Source of the DNA: DAMCAP01 sp964369265
GTDB lineage: Bacteria > Bacillota > Clostridia > Oscillospirales > Ruminococcaceae
Assembly: GCA_964369265.1 (NCBI GenBank)
Contig: CAYJEV010000008.1
Coordinates: 1 to 33,648 of the forward strand
Direction of reading: 5' to 3'
DNA length: 33,648 bases
Below are positions 1-5,848 of the stretch, piece after piece (within the stretch, counting starts at the first letter, position 1; each line of letters opens with the position of its first letter). The position numbers were made by a program, and so were the translations under genes. Below the pieces are notes generated by a model. It did not search any database and had not been told where the DNA came from. It saw only the letters and a program-made list of their open reading frames with translations.

Positions 1-250
1 AAACAGACTCTTCATTATCTCCAATAACAGAAAGTGAATTAGCGAGATTAGCAATGATTGTTTTTGTATTATCAAACTCTCTATGTATTGAAAGTTGTTG
101 TTGATTGGCTGTATCGCTTAGTAGTTTTGTGACAGATGTGTTTAGTTCATTATTGACATTAAAATTAAACCTAATTACCAAAGTTAAGATTAGCAATATG
201 GATATGACACAAATTGTAAGTATTGTAAATCCTTGAGAACTTTTCTTCAT
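1..250 (-). CDS. Membrane-anchored sensor-like protein, N-terminal fragment
   Basis: The gene reads leftwards and runs off the window, so only the first 83 or so codons are visible. The translation begins MKKSSQGFTILTICVISILL: a short basic start, one hydrophobic membrane segment (about residues 7-27), then a polar helical stretch rich in Asn, Thr, Ser and Gln, as in the extracytoplasmic part of histidine kinases, diguanylate cyclases or chemoreceptors. No output domain is in view, so the class cannot be decided. The start is supported by AAGGAG about 8 nt upstream and by a minus-strand promoter at 284-312. Confidence 0.6.
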   Translation of the reverse strand, partial: MKKSSQGFTILTICVISILLILTLVIRFNFNVNNELNTSVTKLLSDTANQQQLSIHREFDNTKTIIANLANSLSVIGDNEESV

Positions 251-283
251 CTTATCACTCCTTAAATATTGTTGTATACTTCA

Positions 284-312
284 ATTATACTCCTACTAAT
301 TAGATAATGCAA
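284..312 (-). promoter_or_regulatory. Sigma-A type promoter of the membrane sensor gene
   Basis: On the minus strand, -35 TTGCAT (307-312) and -10 TATAAT (284-289) are separated by exactly 17 nt. Transcription would start near 277, giving a leader of about 27 nt that carries the AAGGAG of the gene starting at 250. Confidence 0.65.
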
Positions 313-479
313 TAGTTAATAGTTGTATTAAAAAAATAAAAACACAAAAACATCATTTTGCACAGATTTTAGTATTTTTCGCCTTTAAATAAGTCGAAAT
401 AAGACAAATGTTATAATACAAATAGCTTTCGCTTATAAAGCGATTTGCAAGTGAAGGCAGATAAGTTTGTGGAAAATTC

Positions 480-514
480 AAAAAAGCTATAGCGAAGAAT
501 TATCACCATAGCTT
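480..514 (-). terminator. Intrinsic terminator of the 1556-to-522 operon
   Basis: On the minus strand, arms AAGCTAT and ATAGCTT (508-514 and 484-490) form a 7-bp stem around a 17-nt loop, followed by six T. It begins 8 nt past the stop of the gene at 522-977. Between it and the sensor promoter there is only AT-rich sequence and a small dyad (TCGCTT-ATA-AAGCGA, 429-443); I see no gene there. Confidence 0.55.
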
Positions 515-521
515 ATTAGAA

Positions 522-977
522 CTATTTAAATGTATGTTGTAGGAATATGATAGTTGGTAACCACACTATAGTAATTGAAACCAAAGTTAGCAGACAGAGC
601 AGTATGATGCTCCAAATGCTGATTTTAAACTCCCACCAATGCTGTTTTTTATAAAGAACTTTTCTTTTTGTTCGATGTGTAAGAAGACCAAAGCTTGCGA
701 CTGGAAGCATTATCATTGCGAACAAGCTAGGTATTGGTAGGGATAGTGTAAGGATGGTTTCAAATCCTAAAATTACTATATCTGATAGATATAGTAAAGC
801 TGTTAAAGGGAGGAGCAAGCTTAGTCTTTTGGCTATTCTTTTCATAATAGGAGAGCTTTTGAGTTCTCTGTTATATTTTTGCAAATAGGGTAACTCTTTA
901 AAGAAAAATATATCAAAGTCGCAGACTATTAGTAGTAGCAACACTATACTAACAAGCGAATAAAATAATTTAAACAT
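522..977 (-). CDS. Hypothetical four-helix membrane protein
   Basis: This is a 151-residue integral membrane protein that I do not recognise. Hydrophobic segments lie at about residues 4-26, 52-71, 76-98 and 119-147, with a basic cytoplasmic-looking stretch (HRTKRKVLYKK) between the third and fourth. The start overlaps no other gene. An AGGATAGG element about 13 nt upstream is a rather distant ribosome binding site, so translation may be weak or coupled. It follows the secreted protein at 1008-1556 by 30 nt on the same strand and shares its promoter and the terminator at 480-514, so the two are probably co-transcribed. Confidence 0.6.
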   Translation of the reverse strand: MFKLFYSLVSIVLLLLIVCDFDIFFFKELPYLQKYNRELKSSPIMKRIAKRLSLLLPLTALLYLSDIVILGFETILTLSLPIPSLFAMIMLPVASFGLLTHRTKRKVLYKKQHWWEFKISIWSIILLCLLTLVSITIVWLPTIIFLQHTFK

Positions 978-1007
978 TGTAAATACACAACCTATCCTTA
1001 TTAAGAT

Positions 1008-1556
1008 TTATTCTGAAACAACAGTTATATCGGTAATGATTTGCTCAAGATTGGTTTGTTCACGATCTATAACTGATGGCATACCAGTGCATAATACCCA
1101 AACTAATCTTTCGTCATAGTAAAAATCAATTAAATAAGAGTTATAATAATTCTTAGTTCCGTCTCTTTCAGCGGAGTGTAAAGAGGAATAGATAACTCTG
1201 TTATCAAATTCAGTTTTAGAGATTTCTTCAATTGTAACAACATTATCTCTTTTTAATAACACACCATCATTTTGCTTTTTAAAAAATTCAATTGGTGTTT
1301 CGTCTTCTGAATAGTCAAGATATGTATATGCAAAGACACTTAAATAAGTATCGCCTTTTGGTGATAGGCATTGCAAATCAAAGTTTGTATCAAAATCTCC
1401 CTCCCAACCTGAAGGGGTTGTTACCATAATATTATAATCTTCAATAAAAAACTCCTCATTTTTTTCTGCTTCGCCAATAACCGATCTAACCACACCATAT
1501 CCAGAGAATAATGCTATTGATATGATTAAGATGGATAGTAGTAATTTTTTTAACAT
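1008..1556 (-). CDS. Hypothetical secreted or membrane-anchored protein
   Basis: The protein has 182 residues. Residues 1-25 (MLKKLLLSILIISIALFSGY) form a signal peptide or anchor with no lipobox Cys. The rest is a soluble, acidic domain of about 150 residues with PSGW near residue 50 and alternating hydrophobic/polar residues. That pattern resembles small PsbP-like extracytoplasmic folds, but I cannot assign a family. The ATG is preceded by an unusual leader (AGAAAGGC, then ATGGTCATATAA, then the start) that is nearly repeated in front of the deaminase at 2325-2708. It is the first gene of a two-gene operon with 522-977, driven by the promoter at 1625-1653. Confidence 0.6.
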   Translation of the reverse strand: MLKKLLLSILIISIALFSGYGVVRSVIGEAEKNEEFFIEDYNIMVTTPSGWEGDFDTNFDLQCLSPKGDTYLSVFAYTYLDYSEDETPIEFFKKQNDGVLLKRDNVVTIEEISKTEFDNRVIYSSLHSAERDGTKNYYNSYLIDFYYDERLVWVLCTGMPSVIDREQTNLEQIITDITVVSE

Positions 1557-1584
1557 TTATATGACCATGCCTTTCTGGAAATGA

Positions 1585-1615
1585 GTTGTAAATATAAAAT
1601 GGAATTATTTACAAC
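1585..1615 (-). promoter_or_regulatory. Perfect 10-bp dyad in the 5' leader
   Basis: The arms GTTGTAAATA (1585-1594) and TATTTACAAC (1606-1615) are perfect inverted repeats with an 11-nt spacer. The dyad starts about 3 nt into the transcript predicted from the promoter at 1625-1653. It would form a 5'-terminal hairpin in the mRNA or act as an operator next to the start site. It has no T-run, so it is not a terminator. Confidence 0.45.
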
Positions 1616-1624
1616 AATATTAAC

Positions 1625-1653
1625 ATTATACAAATTTCGACAATTAAAATCAA
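1625..1653 (-). promoter_or_regulatory. Sigma-A type promoter for the 1556-to-522 operon
   Basis: On the minus strand, TTGATT (1648-1653) and TATAAT (1625-1630) are separated by 17 nt. The predicted start is near 1618, about 60 nt before the coding start at 1556. Confidence 0.6.
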
Positions 1654-1720
1654 GAAGCTAAACAAAGAATTTGTCTATTTTAGTTATAAAAATCTTGTTA
1701 TCATAAATTTGTTCATGCAA

Positions 1721-1752
1721 AAGGCGAGAAGTAAAATAAAGCTTCTCGCCTT
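1721..1752 (-). terminator. Intrinsic terminator of the deaminase operon
   Basis: The arms AAGGCGAGAAG (1721-1731) and CTTCTCGCCTT (1742-1752) make a perfect 11-bp GC-rich stem with a 10-nt loop. On the minus strand it is followed by a short T-run (TTTT). It lies 25 nt beyond the dcd stop codon. Confidence 0.75.
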
Positions 1753-1776
1753 GCGATTAATAATTAGCTAGACCTA

Positions 1777-2313
1777 CTACTCAACTTCATTATCCATAAA
1801 GACTCTAGAGCCAGTTGCGCCTTTTTGCCCCTGATATTTGCCGTTATAAGGGTTTAGGGCTGGTTTGTCCATCTTAGCAAACACAAGCTGACCAACTCTT
1901 CTGCCAGCTTTTAGTTCAATTGCACATCTGTTGGCATTATAAAGCTCCAACGTGATTTCACCCTTAAAGCCAGGATCAACCCAACCAGCATTTTGAATAA
2001 ATAAACCCATTCTTCCAAGCGAACTTCTGCCCTCAACAAAGGCTGTGATGTCATCTGGCAAATCAAAATACTCCATTGTTGTTGCTAAAACGAACTGATT
2101 AGGCAATAAAACATAGGTGTCACTTTCTATAGTTTTATATTTAATTTCATTCTCTAATGTTATTACTCCCATAGGAGAATCTTCAACAATACTAAATGTT
2201 GTGCCAAGCCTTACATCAACACTTGCTGGCTGTACTTGCTCTTTTTCAAGAGGGGAAATCCCTAATGTTTTATTTTCTAGCATCTCAAAAATTGTTTTAT
2301 CTGATAATATCAT
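1777..2313 (-). CDS. dcd: dCTP deaminase (possibly bifunctional dCTP deaminase/dUTPase)
   Basis: This cytosolic enzyme of dUTP/dTTP synthesis deaminates dCTP to dUTP. The 178-residue protein has the trimeric dUTPase-fold core VEGRSSLGRMGL (93-104; conserved S97, S98, R101), then QNAGWVDPGFKGEITLELYN (107-126) with the conserved Asp113 and Glu123, and a C-terminal KYQGQKGATGSR (159-170) that closes over the nucleotide. The AGW(V/I)D stretch resembles bifunctional DCD-DUT enzymes of Methanocaldococcus and Mycobacterium more than E. coli Dcd, which has AHRID. That makes direct formation of dUMP plausible but unproven. AAGGAG precedes the ATG. It lies 11 nt after the cytidine-deaminase-like gene in the same operon. 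Confidence 0.92.
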   Translation of the reverse strand: MILSDKTIFEMLENKTLGISPLEKEQVQPASVDVRLGTTFSIVEDSPMGVITLENEIKYKTIESDTYVLLPNQFVLATTMEYFDLPDDITAFVEGRSSLGRMGLFIQNAGWVDPGFKGEITLELYNANRCAIELKAGRRVGQLVFAKMDKPALNPYNGKYQGQKGATGSRVFMDNEVE

Positions 2314-2324
2314 TTTATCGCTCC

Positions 2325-2708
2325 TTATTCAACAATGTAAGCAAATGGCAGTAGTTCCTTAGCAACTACTTTCATATTGCTTGATATTATTACTTCGCAC
2401 TCTGGCATATAGTCACTAAGCATTTGTCGGCAGTTGCCGCAAGGAGGCAAAATCTCCTTGCCTTCTTTACCTCTAACAGCAACTATTGAAACAAACTCAC
2501 GTTCTCCATTTGCGATAGCTGTTCCGATAGCTACTTGCTCAGCGCAAGCTCCATGAAGTGTGTATACATTCACACCAAGATATATTTTGCCGCTCTTACC
2601 TCTAATTGCAGCACCGACAGTGTGGTTAAATTTAACATCATCATAATTGTTAGTAATAACCTCTCCTGCTTTTTCTATTAGCTCTAAATCTAAGTTATTT
2701 AACTTCAT
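2325..2708 (-). CDS. Cytidine deaminase-family protein, blasticidin-S-deaminase-like
   Basis: This is a zinc-dependent nucleoside deaminase fold of 127 residues, counted from the ATG at 2708. The zinc site and catalytic Glu are visible as GACAEQ (Cys55, Glu57) and PPCGNCRQ (Cys90, Cys93). The usual ribose-binding Asn-x-Glu of cytidine deaminases is replaced by GVNVYTLHG, the pattern I associate with blasticidin-S deaminase, so the substrate may not be cytidine. An in-frame ATG at 2720 would add MVIN, but AAAGGA directly abuts it. The ATG at 2708 has that element 12 nt upstream, and I prefer it. The downstream neighbour dcd suggests a role in pyrimidine salvage. Confidence 0.8.
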   Translation of the reverse strand: MKLNNLDLELIEKAGEVITNNYDDVKFNHTVGAAIRGKSGKIYLGVNVYTLHGACAEQVAIGTAIANGEREFVSIVAVRGKEGKEILPPCGNCRQMLSDYMPECEVIISSNMKVVAKELLPFAYIVE

Positions 2709-2780
2709 ATTTATGACCATTCCTTTCTACTGAAGCCACAAAATAACCATAAAAATGGCTTTTTAATAGGCAACTTTTAT

Positions 2781-3275
2781 TTAAGGGAATAGGTTGTTGC
2801 GTCTTTCCATTAGTATTGTATCTCGCCAGATGCCCAATCTATCTTTCCCTCTTTTTTCTTTTATCCCAATAGTTCTAAAACCACATTTTTTATGTAGCTG
2901 AATACTGGCAGCATTTTCAGCAATTATTATTGACTCTACAACCCAAAAGCCTTTTTGCTCGGCTTTTTCCATTAAGTGATTTATTAGCTTTGTAGCAACG
3001 CCTTTGCCTTTATAACCGCTGTCAACATAAATGCTAATCTCTCCAACACCAGCATAAACCTCTCTTTTGGAGGTTGGAGATAGAGCGACCCATCCGCATA
3101 TCTTTCCATCGAGCTCGCAAACAAAGATAAGCCCTTCAACATGGTCAGCTATAAACTCCTCTCTTGAAGGAACTATCTGCCTAAAAGTGGCGATGTTTGT
3201 ATCAATTCCTTGCTGAAATATTCTGCTAACATCGTCCCAGTCATCTATTATCATTTCTCGAATAATAAGTTCCAT
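2781..3275 (-). CDS. GNAT N-acetyltransferase, phosphinothricin/MnaT-like
   Basis: This 164-residue cytosolic protein would transfer acetyl from acetyl-CoA to an amine. The start MELIIREMIIDDWDDVSRIF and the order of elements match the phosphinothricin acetyltransferase/YncA (MnaT) group of GNAT enzymes. The acetyl-CoA loop is YKGKGVATKL (88-97), preceded by the beta-4 strand GEISIYVDS. Motif B contains SIQLHKKCGFRTIG (124-137). In this group the substrate can be methionine derivatives, other amino acids or glufosinate-like compounds; the sequence does not say which. AGGAGG lies 6 nt before the ATG. It is 86 nt from the VOC gene upstream and 72 nt from the deaminase downstream, so co-transcription is possible. 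Confidence 0.8.
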   Translation of the reverse strand: MELIIREMIIDDWDDVSRIFQQGIDTNIATFRQIVPSREEFIADHVEGLIFVCELDGKICGWVALSPTSKREVYAGVGEISIYVDSGYKGKGVATKLINHLMEKAEQKGFWVVESIIIAENAASIQLHKKCGFRTIGIKEKRGKDRLGIWRDTILMERRNNLFP

Positions 3276-3361
3276 AATATCCTCCTATTTTATCTGCCTA
3301 AAAGCTTGAAATTACAACTAAAGTTAATTTCACATGATACTACTATTATAATATACTAGAC

Positions 3362-3733
3362 TTAATCATAACTGCATAGTTCTATCAAGTTTTTGTCATA
3401 ATCTCGTAAATAAATAGAATTCATAATTCCGTTTACACCTTTTCTCTCGACAACTCCAAGCTCAATCGTTAAACCATTGCTCTCAAGTAAAGACTTAATT
3501 TTATTAATGTCTTCTTTAATTTCAAAGCATAGATCAGCGCTCCCAATAGCGACATTATCTGCGTGTGGGGTAAGCTCTTTTCCTAACAAATGCACATTTA
3601 TTTTAAAATCTCCAGCGAAAAGCTCGTATCTTCCATTAGCTGTTTTAGGAACAAAACCTAACTTTTGATAAAACTCAAAACATTTATCAAGGTTAGTTGT
3701 TGTGATGACTAAATGGTCAATTTTCTTAATCAT
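3362..3733 (-). CDS. VOC (glyoxalase/dioxygenase superfamily) protein
   Basis: This is a 123-residue single-module vicinal-oxygen-chelate protein. The strand-helix pattern begins IDHLVITTTNLDKCFEFYQKLGF. Candidate metal ligands are His7 (IDHLVI), His48 (NVHLLG) and Glu118 (NLIELCSYD), the usual His-His-Glu set. The DYDKNLIEL end (111-119) is typical of small VOC proteins annotated as glyoxalase or antibiotic-resistance-like. The substrate is unknown. The start is supported by a GGAGGAT box and by the promoter at 3765-3793. Confidence 0.8.
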   Translation of the reverse strand: MIKKIDHLVITTTNLDKCFEFYQKLGFVPKTANGRYELFAGDFKINVHLLGKELTPHADNVAIGSADLCFEIKEDINKIKSLLESNGLTIELGVVERKGVNGIMNSIYLRDYDKNLIELCSYD

Positions 3734-3764
3734 GGCTATCCTCCAAAATTATTGTGATGCTATG

Positions 3765-3793
3765 ATTATATCAAATTCTATTTTAAAAGTAAA
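3765..3793 (-). promoter_or_regulatory. Sigma-A promoter of the VOC gene
   Basis: On the minus strand, TTTACT (3788-3793) and an extended -10 TGATATAAT (TATAAT at 3765-3770) have 17-nt spacing. The start is predicted near 3758, giving a leader of about 25 nt. Confidence 0.6.
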
Positions 3794-3800
3794 TGAAATA

Positions 3801-3829
3801 TTGAAAGTTAAGATCATATATAGTATACT
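3801..3829 (+). promoter_or_regulatory. Sigma-A promoter of the deformylase-like/DUF188 operon
   Basis: TTGAAA (3801-3806) and TATACT (3824-3829) are separated by 17 nt. The start is predicted near 3836, about 19 nt before the coding start, and the ribosome binding site AGGGGGA lies inside this leader. It is arranged back to back with the VOC promoter. Confidence 0.65.
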
Positions 3830-3854
3830 TTATTAGGGATAGGGGGATATTAAA

Positions 3855-4265
3855 ATGATAAGAGAAATAGTAAAAGATGAAAGTTTTTTAAGCCGAAAGT
3901 CAGAAATATCGACAATTAAAGATATACATATAGCGACAGATTTATTAGAAACTCTCATACATCACAAAGACGGTTGTGTTGGTCTTGCTGCAAACATGAT
4001 AGGGGAGCTAAAGCGAATAATTGCTGTTGATAACGATGGCGAGTATTTAGTGATGTATAACCCCAAAATTATAAGTTCACAAAAGCCTTATGAAACTGAG
4101 GAGAGTTGTTTATCTCTTGAGGGAGTTAGAAAAACAAAGCGATTTGACTATATAAAACTTGAGTATCAAAACGAAAAAATGCAAAAAAGAATAAAGACTT
4201 TCAAAGGATTTACAGCGCAAATTATTCAGCATGAAGTCGATCATTGCAATGGAATTATAATTTAG
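3855..4265 (+). CDS. Peptide deformylase homologue, short form with altered motif 1
   Basis: Deformylase removes the formyl group from the initiator methionine of new proteins using a metal held by Cys-His-His. This protein has 136 residues, shorter than the usual 150-190. Motif 2 is ESCLS (83-87, Cys85) and motif 3 is QHEVDH (125-130, His126, Glu127, His130), so the metal site is complete. Motif 1 is GLAANMIG (43-50) where active enzymes have GLAAPQ: the oxyanion-hole Gln is Met48. I recall the same GLAANM motif in short deformylase-like proteins of other low-GC Gram-positives, so it is probably a defined subfamily rather than damage. It could be a second deformylase or have another role. 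It is 16 nt from the next gene. Confidence 0.75.
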   Translation: MIREIVKDESFLSRKSEISTIKDIHIATDLLETLIHHKDGCVGLAANMIGELKRIIAVDNDGEYLVMYNPKIISSQKPYETEESCLSLEGVRKTKRFDYIKLEYQNEKMQKRIKTFKGFTAQIIQHEVDHCNGIII

Positions 4266-4281
4266 GGTAAAAGATAAGGAT

Positions 4282-4710
4282 ATGAAAATAGTGATAGATG
4301 GTGATGGTTGCCCTGTAATAGAGGAGGCTGTTTTAATTTCTAATCAAGCAGGTATTGAATGCGCAATTATTTGTGATACTGCACATAAAATTGAAGTTGA
4401 AGGAGCAGAAACGATAGTCGTTTCAAAAGGTGCTGATAGTGTTGATTTCGTACTAGTTAATTTCATTCATAAAGGTGATATAGTAATAACACAGGATTTT
4501 GGTTTAGCTGCTATGTGTTTGGCTAAAGGTGCAGATGTTTTAAATCAAGATGGAATGCAATATACAAAAGATAATATAGACGGCTTGCTTCTTTCTAGGT
4601 ATATGAATCAAAAAATCAGACGAGCTGGTGGAAGAACAAAGAACAAATCTAAACGAAACAAAAACCAAGATGAATTGTTCATAAAAGCCTTAAAAGCTCT
4701 AGTTATGTAA
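4282..4710 (+). CDS. UPF0178 / DUF188 (YaiI/YqxD family) protein
   Basis: This 142-residue protein has the family hallmark start KIVIDGDGCPV (2-12) and acidic residues spaced as in PIN-like nucleases: Asp6, Asp8, then SVDFVLVNF and ITQDFGLA. The basic C-terminal stretch RRAGGRTKNKSKRNKNQ (113-129) suggests nucleic-acid contact. The biochemical role of the family is not established. An AAGGA box lies just before the ATG. It follows the deformylase-like gene by 16 nt, so the two form an operon. I see no clear hairpin terminator after it. Confidence 0.85.
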   Translation: MKIVIDGDGCPVIEEAVLISNQAGIECAIICDTAHKIEVEGAETIVVSKGADSVDFVLVNFIHKGDIVITQDFGLAAMCLAKGADVLNQDGMQYTKDNIDGLLLSRYMNQKIRRAGGRTKNKSKRNKNQDELFIKALKALVM

Positions 4711-4776
4711 AAAATAGATAAAATATAAACAAATTTCTTGTTGATTAAACCTTATAAATTCGTTAATATTATTGTC

Positions 4777-4805
4777 TTGAACAAAATGTTTGGTTATGTT
4801 ATAAT
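4777..4805 (+). promoter_or_regulatory. Strong extended sigma-A promoter of the lipoprotein gene
   Basis: TTGAAC (4777-4782) and TATAAT (4800-4805) are 17 nt apart, with the extended -10 dinucleotide TG one base upstream of TATAAT. The start is predicted near 4812, leaving a leader of about 80 nt. Confidence 0.75.
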
Positions 4806-4821
4806 TCGACTTGTTATTTAT

Positions 4822-4841
4822 GAAGGCGATAAACAGCCTTC
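4822..4841 (+). promoter_or_regulatory. 5'-leader hairpin of the lipoprotein mRNA
   Basis: GAAGGC (4822-4827) and GCCTTC (4836-4841) form a perfect 6-bp stem with an 8-nt loop about 10 nt from the predicted 5' end. There is no T-run. The position fits an mRNA-stabilising 5' hairpin. Confidence 0.45.
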
Positions 4842-4891
4842 AATAATTATTGTACTGATTATGCAAATGAAAAATAGGAGTTATCAAAATT

Positions 4892-5446
4892 ATGAAAAAG
4901 ATTAAATTAACAGTTCTTGTGCTCGCTTTAGTACTATCTGCAATGACAATGGTTGCATGCAACGAAGTTGAAGACACTCAAGATTCTAGTGAGGTTGAGT
5001 CATCTTCTAGCAAGGCAGCTGAATCCGCTCCAGTAACTGGTGATCTACCAGTAGCTGAACTGCCAGTAGGCGAGGTTTCTGAGCCAGTTTCTTCTGAGCC
5101 AACTGAAATTGTTGATACAACAACTCAAACTGTTGGAATTACAATTCCAGACGAGTTCACTTACTCAACTTCTGCAAATGTTCTAACAACTAACATTGTT
5201 GTAGAAAACGAAGATCAAGAGCAAGTTGTTATTATGCAACTAATCGACGACCATGGTCATGAGATTACTCATCTTGAGGAGATCACAGGAAACTTCTCTC
5301 TGCCACAAATCGAAGATCCACATCTGCACATCACAAACGCAGAAATGACAGAACTAGAGTCTATCGTTAGATATGCTATTGTTGATTCAACTGCAACAGA
5401 AGAGGACTTCATCGAGAAGGCTGTTACAATTAAGATTGTTGACTAA
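4892..5446 (+). CDS. Hypothetical lipoprotein, apparently highly expressed
   Basis: This 184-residue protein has a lipoprotein signal peptide: basic MKKIK, a hydrophobic core, and lipobox MVAC with Cys23 as the lipidated residue. Residues 24-75 are a low-complexity Ser/Glu/Pro linker. Residues 80-184 look like one compact beta-rich domain. I do not recognise a family. Codon use differs from the neighbours: none of its 16 Ile codons is ATA (10 ATT, 6 ATC), although ATA is common around it. With the extended promoter, the leader hairpin and the 12-bp terminator, this suggests an abundant surface protein. The AGGAG box is about 11 nt from the ATG. Confidence 0.75.
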   Translation: MKKIKLTVLVLALVLSAMTMVACNEVEDTQDSSEVESSSSKAAESAPVTGDLPVAELPVGEVSEPVSSEPTEIVDTTTQTVGITIPDEFTYSTSANVLTTNIVVENEDQEQVVIMQLIDDHGHEITHLEEITGNFSLPQIEDPHLHITNAEMTELESIVRYAIVDSTATEEDFIEKAVTIKIVD

Positions 5447-5458
5447 TTTTTAAAAACT

Positions 5459-5493
5459 ATCCCTTATGAAGAAATTCATAGGGGATTATTTTT
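5459..5493 (+). terminator. Intrinsic terminator of the lipoprotein gene
   Basis: A 12-bp stem (5459-5470 with 5475-5486, one T-G wobble) closes a GAAA tetraloop and is followed by TATTTTT. The wobble pairs only on the plus strand, which fixes the direction. It begins 13 nt after the stop codon. Confidence 0.85.
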
Positions 5494-5499
5494 ATGCAT

Positions 5500-5529
5500 A
5501 AAAATAGAACGGGAAATTTCCCGTTCTAT
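5500..5529 (-). terminator. Intrinsic terminator of the Cys-rich microprotein gene
   Basis: The arms ATAGAACGGGAAA and TTTCCCGTTCTAT (5504-5529) form a perfect 26-nt palindrome. On the minus strand it is followed by five T. It lies 14 nt past the microprotein stop and stands back to back with the lipoprotein terminator. Confidence 0.8.
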
Positions 5530-5543
5530 GTTAGGTACAAGGA

Positions 5544-5702
5544 TTATAGGCAAGAGTTAAGTGTGTTACCGCAGCCATTGCAACCGCAACCATTGCAGCC
5601 ACAACCTCTATTGTAAGGAGTACCGAAGAAACCTCCGCCGCCGCAACATGCACAGCACACGATTAAAAGAATGATAATCCAGCAACAATTTCCGTTATAC
5701 AT
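5544..5702 (-). CDS. Cys/Gly-rich membrane microprotein (52 residues)
   Basis: A 52-codon gene starts at 5702 with AGGAGG 6 nt upstream and ends in front of a strong terminator. The product begins MYNGNCCWIIILLIVCCACC, a short hydrophobic segment flanked by Cys, then GGGGFFGTPYNR, then a repeat of Cys-Gly-Cys-Asn-Gly units. Twelve of 52 residues are Cys. It resembles the short proteins annotated as chorion-class high-cysteine proteins in Clostridia; no function is known to me. The clustered Cys could bind metal or cross-link at the envelope or in a spore layer, which is inference only. Confidence 0.75.
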   Translation of the reverse strand: MYNGNCCWIIILLIVCCACCGGGGFFGTPYNRGCGCNGCGCNGCGNTLNSCL

Positions 5703-5820
5703 AAGAAACCTCCTAAATTAATTTCAGCCTATAAATGCTTTAATTATTAAAGCGTTAGACTGTTTATTTCTGAGCTATAACTCATCAGTTACCACTCGTT
5801 TTATTCTATGAAGGAAGTAT

Positions 5821-5837
5821 AAAAAGTGTTACACTCT
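5821..5837 (-). terminator. Weak hairpin after the AI-2E-family gene
   Basis: On the minus strand, AGAGTG and CACTTT pair around TAA (6 bp, one G-T) and run into a T tract. It lies 12 nt after the stop at 5849. The stem is short, so termination here is uncertain. The rest of 5703-5848 holds only a short palindrome (GCTTTAATTATTAAAGC, 5737-5753) upstream of the microprotein. Confidence 0.35.
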
Positions 5838-5848
5838 AAATTTGCTCA

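Noticed and set aside
429..443. Small dyad TCGCTT-ATA-AAGCGA as a riboswitch or terminator
   Set aside because: It has only a 6-bp stem with a 3-nt loop, no T-run, and no matching conserved core around it.
5737..5753. Palindrome GCTTTAATTATTAAAGC as a terminator
   Set aside because: It is AT-rich with no T-run and sits upstream, not downstream, of a gene; at most a weak operator.
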